A stretch of DNA of 39,292 nt from Chloroflexota bacterium (lineage in GTDB: Bacteria > Chloroflexota > Anaerolineae > Promineifilales > Promineifilaceae). Positions within the stretch are counted from its first letter, which is position 1. Each line of letters begins with the position of its first letter. The stretch covers positions 1 to 39,292 of the forward strand of contig JAJRYT010000226.1 in NCBI GenBank assembly GCA_024275635.1. Reading direction: 5' to 3'. Position numbers and translations under genes: made by a program. The notes beneath the pieces were generated by a model. It searched no databases and was not told the origin of the DNA. It saw only the letters and a program-made list of their open reading frames with translations. Below are positions 26,812 to 34,939 of this stretch, piece by piece.

Positions 26812-26835
26812 GCCCGTGCCCAGCGCGGGCTTTTT
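26812..26835 (+). terminator. Intrinsic terminator after greA
   Basis: GCCCGTG (26812-26818) pairs with CGCGGGC (26824-26830) around CCCAG, followed by TTTTT. It separates greA from lysS, which must then rely on readthrough or its own promoter. Confidence 0.85.
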
Positions 26836-26863
26836 GTTGACGTAGTGATGAAGTGAGGCAATC

Positions 26864-28366
26864 ATGGCTTGGGAACCAACGCCGTTAGAAGAGCAACGAT
26901 TATCAAAATTAGCGCGGCTGGAAGAGGCGGGTATCCCCCCGTATCCATTGCGCGTGGAACGTACGCACACAACAGCCGAAGCAATAACTGCTTTTGCGGA
27001 CTCGGCTGAGGTGATGGCAACTATTTGCGGCCGCCTTGTGAGTATGCGTGACATGGGTAAAACGGTGTTTGCCCATGTGGAAGATGGACACGGCCGTATC
27101 CAATTCTTCTTACGCCGCGAGGAGATTGGTGAAGAGTCTCACCGTATTTTTAAGAAACTGTTGGACCTGGGTGATTTTGTCCAGGCCAGCGGTTCCCTGT
27201 TCCAGACCCGTACCGGCGAAACTAGCCTACGGGTTAAGGAGTGGAAGTTATTGAGTAAAGCTGTCAGCCCGCTGCCGGTAGTGAAGGAGCAGGAGGTAGA
27301 TGGCGAGATTGTACGTTACAGCGCTTTTGCCGATGTGGAGGAACGTTTCCGCCAGCGCTATGCTGACCTGGCTGTTAACCCTGAAGTGCGGGAGGTGTTT
27401 CGTACACGAGCCAGGCTCATCAGCGCTTTACGCCGTTTTTTTGACGACTATGATTTCCTGGAGGTAGAAACGCCGATTTTGCAGCCTTTGTATGGCGGGG
27501 CGGCGGCACGGCCGTTTACCACCTATCACAATCAACTCAAGCAAGACCTATACCTGCGTATTTCCTTTGAGTTGTACCTGAAGCGTCTGTTAGTTGGCGG
27601 CATTGAGCGCGTTTATGAAATCGGCCGTGATTTTCGCAATGAAGGCGTCAGCTATAAACATAACCCTGAGTTCACCCAGCTTGAATTTTACGCCGCTTAT
27701 TGGGATTACAACGATGTGGCCGAATTTACGGAACAAATGATTGCTTATGCCGCCCAGGAGGTGTTGGGGACTCAGACGATCACTTATCAAGGACATGAAA
27801 TTGATTTATCGCCCCCCTGGCAGCGCTTGTCCTTGCGTGACGGCATCAAAAAATATACCGGGCTTGATTACATGGATTACCCGGATGGCCCTAGTCTGGC
27901 TGCCGCCATTCGGGAGATGGGCGGGCAAGCGCCGGTAGGCGCCAGTTGGGGACAGCTTATTGATGGCTTGTTAGGCGATTACGTTGAGCCAAACTTGATC
28001 CAGCCGACTTTTGTAATGCAGTATCCACGCGACATTTCGCCATTGGCCAAGCGGCTGCCCAATGACCCGCTGCATGTGGAACGGTTTGAATATTTTATTG
28101 CCGGGTTGGAAATGGGGAATGCATTCACGGAGCTGAATGACCCGATTGACCAGCAGCAGCGGTTTGAAGATTTACAGCAGTTGTACAGTAAGGAAGATGA
28201 CGAGTTAAACCCGATTGATGAGGATTATCTGCGGGCGATGCGCTACGGGATGCCGCCCAACGGCGGCTTTGGCACAGGGGTTGATCGGCTGGCGATGTTG
28301 TTTTCGGATAAGTCTACGATTCGTGAGGTTCTACTCTTTCCCCATTTGCGGGAAAGAGGGGCGTAA
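26864..28366 (+). CDS. lysS: Lysyl-tRNA synthetase, class II
   Basis: This 500-residue enzyme charges tRNA-Lys with lysine using ATP. The N-terminal OB-fold anticodon domain contains RLVSMRDMGKTVFAHVEDG near residue 58. Class II motif 1 is FFDDYDFLEVETPIL. Motif 2 is VYEIGRDFRNEGVSYKHNPE followed by FTQLEFY. Motif 3 is GFGTGVDRLAMLF near the C-terminus. Length and ending (FPHLRERGA) are as expected for a complete enzyme. GTGAGG lies before the ATG. It converges on the membrane-protein gene, and one hairpin terminator serves the junction. Confidence 0.97.
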   Translation: MAWEPTPLEEQRLSKLARLEEAGIPPYPLRVERTHTTAEAITAFADSAEVMATICGRLVSMRDMGKTVFAHVEDGHGRIQFFLRREEIGEESHRIFKKLLDLGDFVQASGSLFQTRTGETSLRVKEWKLLSKAVSPLPVVKEQEVDGEIVRYSAFADVEERFRQRYADLAVNPEVREVFRTRARLISALRRFFDDYDFLEVETPILQPLYGGAAARPFTTYHNQLKQDLYLRISFELYLKRLLVGGIERVYEIGRDFRNEGVSYKHNPEFTQLEFYAAYWDYNDVAEFTEQMIAYAAQEVLGTQTITYQGHEIDLSPPWQRLSLRDGIKKYTGLDYMDYPDGPSLAAAIREMGGQAPVGASWGQLIDGLLGDYVEPNLIQPTFVMQYPRDISPLAKRLPNDPLHVERFEYFIAGLEMGNAFTELNDPIDQQQRFEDLQQLYSKEDDELNPIDEDYLRAMRYGMPPNGGFGTGVDRLAMLFSDKSTIREVLLFPHLRERGA

Positions 28367-28380
28367 AACAGAAGTGCAGA

Positions 28381-28415
28381 AACGGCCGTTGTATCCCCAC
28401 AACGGCCGTTTTTTT
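28381..28415 (+). terminator. Terminator built from two ACGGCCGT palindromes
   Basis: AACGGCCGTTGT (28381-28392) pairs exactly with ACAACGGCCGTT (28399-28410) around ATCCCC, followed by a T-run. Two copies of the abundant genomic palindrome form the stem. Because the gene on the other strand ends at 28415, the same stem may end both transcripts. Confidence 0.9.
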
Positions 28416-29125
28416 CAAACAGATTCAACTAATTTCTCTTCCGGCATCTTTTCCGCCAGTAATGTCGGGACACGTCCTCGCGTCAGCAAACCCACACCAA
28501 ACAAAATTAATACGGCTGCGCCCACAACACTTACCCAGCCAGAGAGGATGAAGCTCATCATGCTGAACAGAACGGCAGCGCTGGCGACTAAAATCGTCCC
28601 AGCCCGCAGCAGTCCCGGCCGTTTCCCGGCGCTGGCGACTAGCAAAGCCAGCCCCACTGCCAGCGGTTCCGCCGTCCACAAGATGGCCCATAAATCCCAC
28701 AAGCCGGTTATGGCGCAAAACTGGAAAATCAGCCCGTTAACGCCGATGATGATGGCCGGGATCATGAACCAGATGTTGCGCATGAAAACGGCCGTTAAGA
28801 AAAATCCGGCTGCCAATCCCAGGATAACCATCGGCCACAGCCATTCCCAAATGCCCCAGCTATGAAACAGGCTGCCCCACAGCAGCAGGGCGCTGACTAT
28901 CAAAATGGGCATACCGGGAATGAACAGCGCTTTCAACCCGCGTTTATGGTGAAAGATAAACGGGGCAGCCATCAATGAGAGACCAACCGCGCTCAAAATC
29001 AGGGGCCAAAGCCGCCACAACCCGTATTCCCAGCCCAACAGGGGTAAGATTGTCGTGTGCAGCAGCGCCAGACCGCCCAATGTAATTAAAAGCATCCCGA
29101 TTGTATTTGCCGCTCTTTTTTCCAT
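28415..29125 (-). CDS. Polytopic membrane protein, unknown function
   Basis: This 236-residue integral membrane protein has about eight hydrophobic segments with short loops. Trp-rich turns (WEYGLWRLWPLIL, WGIWEWLWPMVI, WDLWAILWTAEP) repeat at the segment ends, which suggests internal duplication. Such Trp-rich membrane domains are seen in LiaI/LiaF-like and DUF5668-like proteins; the assignment is loose. ATG 29125 is taken because AGGAG lies ten bases upstream; GTG 29134 overlaps that site. The kinase gene upstream (29259-30794) has a similar Trp-rich membrane tail (LSGNWDDWAFLWPLQV), so the two may share a sensing module. Both lie on the minus strand, 133 bases apart. Confidence 0.75.
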   Translation of the reverse strand: MEKRAANTIGMLLITLGGLALLHTTILPLLGWEYGLWRLWPLILSAVGLSLMAAPFIFHHKRGLKALFIPGMPILIVSALLLWGSLFHSWGIWEWLWPMVILGLAAGFFLTAVFMRNIWFMIPAIIIGVNGLIFQFCAITGLWDLWAILWTAEPLAVGLALLVASAGKRPGLLRAGTILVASAAVLFSMMSFILSGWVSVVGAAVLILFGVGLLTRGRVPTLLAEKMPEEKLVESV

Positions 29126-29258
29126 GATTTTCACGCTCCTTTTCGAAAGTTCTCTTACCAGGAGTTTAAAGAAACGGCCGTTTCCCTGCCTAACTGTTAG
29201 CTAACTATTGACTATCAAATTATCGTTCAGGGGGAAAAAGCGTGGTGAACATCTTATC

Positions 29259-30794
29259 TTACTGTACCAGAGCGAGGAAGAATAAAATGACAGCCCCAAT
29301 AATCGCCACCCGACGGAACCGTTTGCCCAGCCGGGCGCTCACCTGCCGGGACTCATTACGCGGCGACGCTTTGTTAATCGTGAGCCAGATCACGCCCAGG
29401 ACAATAAAAACTTGCAGCGGCCAGAGAAATGCCCAATCATCCCAGTTTCCGGAGAGGGTGTAATAGGTCATCAGCGCCGCCTCGCCTAGCAGCAGGCCGG
29501 CCGGGATAAACAGCCAGATGCCCCGGCTGACTGTCATAACATGAAAGACAACGGCCGCTGTCATGTACAATATCACTGGCCAGCCCCGCATAAAAAACTG
29601 CCCTGGCCCGCTGCGCCCGGAAAACATAATGATTAACAGAGTCGCCGCAAACATGAATCCAAAACCGTTCAAATAGGCGCGGCCCACCAGGCCACGTGTC
29701 CGTTTATCAGCCGCCGCCGCGTCTTGTGTTTCCGTTACAACCTGGGCTACCAACGGTGGTTCGGCCGCTTTTAAGGCGGCTAACTCTGGGGCGATATCTT
29801 CCTGGCGGTTAGCGGCCGTATCTTCGGCGGCAAACGATACGTCTCCCAACCTGGCCCGCGCCGTACCGGAAAAAACGGCTACCGATTCAGCGGGAGCGGC
29901 CGTTGTGGAAAAGGAGAGGGGTAAGGATATGCGCGCGGGTAAATCAACCTCCGCCTCAGCCGCTGCCTGTTTTAATGCCGCCGCCATCTCGGCCGCCGAT
30001 TGGAAACGGCCGTCCGACTCCTTCGCCAGAGCCTTCAACACAATCCGCTCAAACGGTTCAGGAATATCGGCATTAACCGCGCGGGGCAGGGGGAGCGGGT
30101 CGTTCACATGTTTTAACAAGATAGCCAGCGGCGTATCGGCATGGTAAGGTGGGTTGCGCGTCAACATCTCGTAAAACACAATCCCCAGCGAGTATAAGTC
30201 ACTGCGAACATCACTGATCCCTTTCAGCCCTTGTTCCGGGGCCATGTAATTCAACGTCCCCAGCAGCGCCCCCGACACAGTATGCCGCGTCCCGCCTACA
30301 ATCTGGGCAATGCCAAAATCGGCCAGCACGGCCTGCCCGCGCCGGGTGAGTAAGATATTGGCCGGTTTGATGTCACGGTGAATCATTCCGGCTTGATGGG
30401 CATAGGCCAATCCGTCCAACACATCCAGTAAAATGCGTGCTATTTCACCCCAGGACATTTGCTCATCCCGCACCCGGTAATCATTCAAACGGGTGTGCAG
30501 CGTGTCCCCGTCCAGCAGTTCCATGACCATGAAGTAAATATCGTCATCCACATCAAAATCATGCACCTGGATGATATTGGGATGGCGCAGCGCGGCCACG
30601 GCTTGCGCTTCCTGCCGGAAACGGGCGAGAAAAGCGCCATCTTCCACCAGGTCGGAGCGCAGCACTTTGACGGCAACGTAGCGGTCTAACTGGGGATGGT
30701 AGCCGCGATATACGCGGGCCATCCCGCCGCTGCCCAGCGGCTCTAAAATGCGATATTTTCCCAGAGTTTGCCCTTCTAATGATGTACGCGCCAT
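29259..30794 (-). CDS. Ser/Thr protein kinase with membrane tail
   Basis: This is an intact 511-residue Hanks-type kinase. YRILEPLGSGGMARVYRG is the Gly loop and YVAVKVL carries the ATP Lys. MIHRDIKPANILL is the catalytic loop, DFGIAQ binds metal, and GTLNYMAPEQ closes the activation segment. SDLYSLGIVFYEMLT completes the C-lobe. An Ala-rich linker (about 280-360) leads to four or so hydrophobic segments in the C-terminal 140 residues. The kinase domain is cytoplasmic, and the membrane part could sense envelope state. AAGGGGA precedes the ATG. The FHA regulator next upstream on the same strand is a plausible phospho-target. The membrane protein downstream resembles its tail. Confidence 0.93.
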   Translation of the reverse strand: MARTSLEGQTLGKYRILEPLGSGGMARVYRGYHPQLDRYVAVKVLRSDLVEDGAFLARFRQEAQAVAALRHPNIIQVHDFDVDDDIYFMVMELLDGDTLHTRLNDYRVRDEQMSWGEIARILLDVLDGLAYAHQAGMIHRDIKPANILLTRRGQAVLADFGIAQIVGGTRHTVSGALLGTLNYMAPEQGLKGISDVRSDLYSLGIVFYEMLTRNPPYHADTPLAILLKHVNDPLPLPRAVNADIPEPFERIVLKALAKESDGRFQSAAEMAAALKQAAAEAEVDLPARISLPLSFSTTAAPAESVAVFSGTARARLGDVSFAAEDTAANRQEDIAPELAALKAAEPPLVAQVVTETQDAAAADKRTRGLVGRAYLNGFGFMFAATLLIIMFSGRSGPGQFFMRGWPVILYMTAAVVFHVMTVSRGIWLFIPAGLLLGEAALMTYYTLSGNWDDWAFLWPLQVFIVLGVIWLTINKASPRNESRQVSARLGKRFRRVAIIGAVILFFLALVQ

Positions 30795-30893
30795 GCTGCT
30801 GGTCCCCTTCTTCCCGAAAACGCATTAACCTCCAACCAGGTGTATGAACAGTTTCCGGGAAGATGAAGTTTTGTAAGGTATTAAGGTTCTTGT

Positions 30894-30905
30894 CTTGTAT
30901 ACAAG
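30894..30905. promoter_or_regulatory. Perfect 12-bp palindrome upstream of kinase 2
   Basis: CTTGTATACAAG is self-complementary. It lies about 100 bases before the kinase start in the promoter region and could be an operator. No protein can be named for it. Confidence 0.35.
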
Positions 30906-30909
30906 AATT

Positions 30910-30966
30910 TTTCGACGCGAATCACACGAATTAGGATGGTCTTGATTCGTGTGATTCGTGTCGAAA
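30910..30966. repeat. 22-bp hairpin of CACGAAT family
   Basis: Arms 30910-30931 and 30945-30966 pair over 22 bases with one mismatch, around a 13-base loop. Units of (T)CACGAAT iterate. It is the second member of the family found at 6294 and 33753. The gap 30795-31061 otherwise holds only kinase control signals. Confidence 0.8.
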
Positions 30967-31061
30967 TCTTCTCTGATTTGTCCAGGTTAGGATGATAGTA
31001 GGACAAAACGGCCGTTTCTGCCTATCTACCGCCTAACAACCGGCTACCAAAAGAGGATGAT

Positions 31062-31673
31062 TTAGGCGCTTTGGATGAGTTTGTATCCCCGCCCGCGCAC
31101 GGTGAGGAGAAGCTGTGGTTTGGCGGCGTCCGGTTCTAGTTTTGTCCGCAGGCGGCGCACCAGGTTTTCGATCTGGTAATCATAGACGCCGTCCTGGTAT
31201 TCGGGCCAAACGGCCGTTCCAATGGCATCCTTGGAACAGACCAGCCCCCGGCGCGAATGGAGGAAAACCAGCAGTTCAAACTCCTTCGGGGACAGTTCCA
31301 CCAACTGCCGGTTGACGCGAGCGATGCCCGCGGGCGCATCCAACTCCAGTTCCGGCAAAACGGTGTCCTGGTAAGTCACATCCGGGTCATGGAACACAAA
31401 CAACACATCACCGATTTTGATATGATCGCCATCCCGCAACTGCGCCGGCTCCAAAATCCGTTCGCCGTTGAGGAATGTGCCGTTGGCGCTGCCCAAATCC
31501 TCCAAAATGACCCGCCACCCCTGGCGGCGCACACAGGCGTGCTCCCGCGAGACCCGTTTGCTGCTGACAACAATGTCATTTTCCACCGCCCGGCCAATCG
31601 TGGAGACCGCGCCGGACAAGGCGTGGGCGCGTCCCGTCGGGTCGGTCAGTTTGGGGGTCTGCTTGCCGCTCAT
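31062..31673 (-). CDS. FHA domain / OmpR-type winged-helix regulator
   Basis: This 203-residue protein joins two known domains. Residues 15-95 are a forkhead-associated domain: STIGRAVENDIVV, RVSREHACV and DLGSANGTFLNGERI are the phosphothreonine-binding signature. Residues 105-203 are an OmpR-type DNA-binding winged helix with LSPKEFELLVFLHSRRG and ENLVRRLRTKLEPD, ending LLTVRGRGYKLIQ. There is no receiver domain. It should therefore be a transcription factor controlled through phosphothreonine, not through His-Asp phosphorelay. EmbR of mycobacteria joins the same parts in another order. The Ser/Thr kinase gene directly downstream is the natural partner. ATG 31673 has GAGG upstream; TTG 31694 is the alternative start. 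Confidence 0.88.
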   Translation of the reverse strand: MSGKQTPKLTDPTGRAHALSGAVSTIGRAVENDIVVSSKRVSREHACVRRQGWRVILEDLGSANGTFLNGERILEPAQLRDGDHIKIGDVLFVFHDPDVTYQDTVLPELELDAPAGIARVNRQLVELSPKEFELLVFLHSRRGLVCSKDAIGTAVWPEYQDGVYDYQIENLVRRLRTKLEPDAAKPQLLLTVRGRGYKLIQSA

Positions 31674-31788
31674 AGTAGAAAACCTCGGCGTCAAGACTAC
31701 GCAGATTCATGGCTTCTGTCAACTAAATCTTTGCGCTTAAAAGATTGACATCATTGCCTACTCGGCTGTGCATCCAGGCCGCTAAACC

Positions 31789-31829
31789 GCGCATCCTCCC
31801 GGAGGTTCTGAACCTCCGGGAGGATGCGC
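31789..31829 (-). terminator. 20-bp hairpin after the helicase gene
   Basis: Arms 31789-31808 and 31810-31829 are exact reverse complements of 20 bases with one base between. The hairpin begins five bases beyond the stop of the minus-strand helicase gene. Its centre CCTCCCGGAGG repeats the hairpin at 19047. The rest of 31695-31788 shows no gene. Confidence 0.7.
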
Positions 31830-31833
31830 CAAA

Positions 31834-33471
31834 CTACGCCCTCTCAACCGTAATCGCCTGCCGGTGAATTTGGTAATTCCCCGACTTGTCTAACACTTGC
31901 GCCACAAACTTCTCCGGCACATCTACCCAGGTTTGCTGCTGCTGGATACGAATCGCGCCAATGGAGCGGCCGGGGATATCGGCATGGAAGGCAATCGTGC
32001 CTACAACGTCATTGGGCCGGACGCCTTGCGCTTTGCCGGCGCTGAGCTGCAGCCGCACCATTCCTTTTTCATGGGAGTGTTGGGAACGGAAACGGCCGTT
32101 CCCCTTGCCTCGCCGTCCATTCCTTGATTTCCTTTCTCGCGGATTTTCGGCCCTGGCCTCATGGATGCGCGGAATCGGCCGCTGCTTCTCCTCGGCGCGG
32201 GCCAGTTTCGAAGCTACCGCGGCGATCTCCAGCGGGTCATGTCCGGTCTCTACCAGTTGGCCTACCATCTCCCGCTCGCGGGCGCAGCGCCCCCGATTCA
32301 ACCAGACCGCCATCTTTTCCAACAATTGTCCTTCCCGCCGCGCCTGAATAGCGTCAATCGTCGGCAAAGCGGCCGGGGCGATCGGCTGCCCCGCATACTT
32401 CTCGATCCGGCGCAGGCGCCAATGTTCTTTAGGCGTGATCAGGGAAATGGCAATCCCCGTCTTCCCGGCCCGGCCTGTGCGCCCAATGCGATGCACATAA
32501 ATCTCCGGGTCTTGCGGTAAATCAAAGTTAAACACGTGCGAAATATCGTCAATATCCAACCCGCGCGCGGCTACATCCGTCGCCACCAGCACCTTGATTT
32601 GATTGTTGCGGAAACGATTCAAGACCCGCTCCCGCGCATCTTGGCTTAAATCGCCGTTCAACGCTTAGGCCGGGAAACCGCGCACCGTTAATTCATTGGC
32701 TAACTCGCCCGTTCCCAGGCGCGTGCGGGCAAAAATCAAGGCCGACGTCATTTCCTCCACCTCAAACAGGCGCGTCAGCGCGGCCAGCTTGTCGCCGGCA
32801 TGAACCAGATAGTAACGCTGTTCGATGGCAGCCACTGTTAGCTGCTTGCGGGCAATGGTGATAGATTGCGGATCGCGCATATACTTGTCGGCCAGACGGC
32901 GAATGGCCGATGGCAAGGTAGCCGAAAAGAGGGCTGTCTGCCGTTCGCCCGGCGTTTGTTCGAGGATGGTCTCGATATCTTCTACGAAGCCCATGCTGAG
33001 CATTTCGTCGGCTTCGTCCAGGACGACGGTTTGTATATGGCTCAGATCGAGCGCTTTTCGCTTGATGAGGTCGAGCATCCGGCCTGGCGTGCCCACGACG
33101 ATATCAACTCCTTTTCTGAGGCGGCTGATTTGACGGCCGTATGGCTGCCCGCCGTAGATGGATAGGACGCGAATTTGACGATAACGGCCGTATTCATAAA
33201 TCGCCTTCGATACTTGCAGCGCTAATTCTCGCGTGGGGGCTATGATCAGCGCCTGCACAGGCCCTAAACCCGGTTCGATTGTTTGTAAGATGGGGAGAGC
33301 AAAAGCGGCCGTTTTTCCCGTTCCCGTCTGCGCCTGGCCCAGCACGTCGCTGCCGGCCAGCATTAAAGGAATCATCGCCGATTGGATCGGGGTTGGCTCC
33401 GTATAGCCAAGTTCAGTTACAGCCTGCATCAACTGCGGATGCAGGTTTAATTGGGTAAATTCAGTTGTCAT
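31834..33471 (-). CDS. DEAD-box RNA helicase, interrupted by in-frame TAA
   Basis: This is a 545-codon RNA helicase of the DeaD/CsdA type. It shows the Q-motif region [23 protein letters not shown], motif I AQTGTGKT, motif [10 protein letters not shown], motif III SAT, then [14 protein letters not shown] and [10 protein letters not shown]. The C-terminus has a basic linker and an RNA-binding domain like that of DbpA/CsdA ([20 protein letters not shown]). A single TAA (32665-32667, codon 269) lies in [13 protein letters not shown], where the family has Glu. Everything downstream is intact. Readthrough or a read error must be considered before calling it dead. AGGAG lies five bases before ATG 33471. 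The leader is about 200 nt and structured. Confidence 0.88.
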
Positions 33472-33493
33472 GTCACTCCTACTTATTCTTCTT

Positions 33494-33561
33494 GATGAGT
33501 CCACAGCGCGGCATGGCCCTCGCGGGCCATGCCCCCATTTCCTGCTAACAGCAGACTCATC
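33494..33561 (-). ncRNA. Three-way-junction leader RNA of the helicase gene
   Basis: Read on the minus strand, GATGAGTC pairs with GACTCATC (outer stem, plus positions 33554-33561 and 33494-33501). Inside are a short hairpin TGCT-GTT-AGCA and a ten-base stem GGCATGGCCC/GGGCCATGCC closed by GCGA, a GNRA tetraloop. The outer stem ends about ten bases before the AGGAG of the helicase. No known riboswitch class was recognised. Confidence 0.6.
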
Positions 33562-33584
33562 ATGTAAGTGGAGCCTTACCGTTG

Positions 33585-33618
33585 CAACAAAAATGTCTTG
33601 CCAACATGAGCAAGACAT
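33585..33618 (-). terminator. Intrinsic terminator in the helicase leader
   Basis: On the minus strand ATGTCTTGC and GCAAGACAT form a nine-base stem with an eight-base loop, followed by TTTTTGTT. No minus-strand gene lies upstream that it could end, so it acts within the helicase leader as an attenuator or ends a short RNA. Confidence 0.75.
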
Positions 33619-33677
33619 CTTGGAATCAAATCTAATTTTGCTGAAAAATGGAATCCTTATGAGGATAACCGGGCGGC

Positions 33678-33686
33678 AGTATAACA
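33678..33686 (-). promoter_or_regulatory. Extended -10 promoter of the helicase gene
   Basis: TGTTATACT on the minus strand is an extended -10 element. Transcription from about 33671 would give a 200-nt leader holding the terminator and the three-way junction. Confidence 0.5.
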
Positions 33687-33752
33687 CATCATTCATCCTG
33701 CGCCTAGTCACGGCCGGATGAAATACAGGGCGATTGCATATTCCAGATTTCT

Positions 33753-33819
33753 GCCACGAATTTCACGAATTTCACGAATAAAAACCATCTAAATTCGTGT
33801 AATTGGTGAAATTCGTGGC
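33753..33819. repeat. 27-bp hairpin of CACGAATTT units
   Basis: Arms 33753-33779 and 33793-33819 pair over 27 bases with two mismatches around a 13-base loop. Third member of the family at 6294 and 30910. The gap 33820-33976 holds no other recognisable feature apart from the expected promoter of the lipid kinase. Confidence 0.8.
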
Positions 33820-33976
33820 GAAAAAAAGGAAAACCAGCAAGTATGCAATTACCCTGAGATGAAATATAAATAACGGGTAAACTTATCAGCGTCACCCCAT
33901 AATGTGACAATCAAATACCGGCGTAACGAAAGAATCATATCAGAGTTTTAGATGTTAGCGACTTTGGTAAAAGCGC

Positions 33977-34939
33977 ATGAACAAAAAAGAGAAACCTATG
34001 AACAATTATAAAATCATCGTCAACCCAACTTCCGGTAGAGGCAATGGAGAACGTATCATTCCTCAATTATCCCAATTCTTACAGTCACATGGCTTGAGTT
34101 TTGACCTGGCGCGAACGGAACGGCCGTTACACGCTCTGGAATTAGCCCGTCAGGCAGCCGAAGATGGTTACAATGTTGTCGTCGCTGTCGGCGGCGACGG
34201 CACGGCTAATGAAGTGTTAAATGGACTCATGCAGGCCAAACGAAATGGGGTGGCCGATCATGTCGCTATGAGCGTACTTTCGGCCGGGCGGGGCAATGAT
34301 TTTGCCCACGGCGTGGGAATGCCTGATGATTTGGAAACGAGCTGCCGCATCCTGGCCGACGACTACCGGCAAACGATTGATGTCGGCCGCGTCACCGGCG
34401 GACTGTTCCCGGACGGCCGTTACTTTGGCAACAGCGTTGGCATTGGCTTTGACGCCGTGGTTGGCTTTGAAGCGCTAAAAATGACCCGGCTGACCGGCTT
34501 TGTTTCTTACGTCGTTGCCGCGCTGAAGACGATCTTTCTCTACTACCATGCCCCTTTGGTGCGGATTGCCTATGACGGGCAGGAGATGACGATGAACGCG
34601 CTGATGGTTTCGGTGATGAACGGCCGCCGCCAGGGCGGGTTGTTCATAATGGCTCCTGACGCCGACATGAGCGACGGGCTTTTTGATTTGTGCATTGCCG
34701 ACCAGGTAAGCCGCCTCCGCATTTTTACGCTCATTCCCCGCTTCTTCAACGGTTCCCAATTCACCCAGCCAGAGATCAAGTCGGGGCAAACGAGACAGTT
34801 GGCAGTAACGGCCGTGCAAGGCGCCCTCCCGGCACATTGCGACGGCTAAACGCTTTGCAGCGATGGCACAGAACTCATTTTGGAACTATTACCGCGCCAA
34901 CTCGATGTTATTTGCCCACACCTTGAGACATCTGCATGA
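33977..34939 (+). CDS. Diacylglycerol/lipid kinase family protein, interrupted by in-frame TAA near the end
   Basis: This is a DagK/YegS-like kinase that would phosphorylate a lipid such as diacylglycerol with ATP at the membrane. IIVNPTSGRGNG opens it, VVAVGGDGTANEVLNGL is the catalytic GGDGT motif, and LSAGRGNDFAHGVG and GNSVGIGFDA follow. TAA at 34847-34849 stops the frame in AHCDG*TLCSDG, where the family has DGE. The frame continues intact for 29 more codons to TGA 34937-34939, reading ELLPRQLDVICP, the usual C-terminal strand. That stop overlaps the next gene's ATG (ATGA), showing where the gene truly ends. The start may be ATG 33977 or ATG 33998, the latter nearer to the family norm. 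Confidence 0.88.

Noticed and set aside
29242..29463. Plus-strand frame opposite kinase 2
   Set aside because: Shadow of the kinase C-terminal region; no start signal.
33471..33561. Hammerhead ribozyme in the helicase leader (TGATGAG, hairpin, GAAA seen on the minus strand)
   Set aside because: The core needs CTGATGA; here the C is A, two extra bases lie before stem II, and the same bases pair better in the outer stem of the three-way junction.
11109..34849. Full genetic-code change with TAA as Glu
   Set aside because: Many genes in the window end properly at TAA, so global reassignment is unlikely; the three sites are kept as a finding with other causes.
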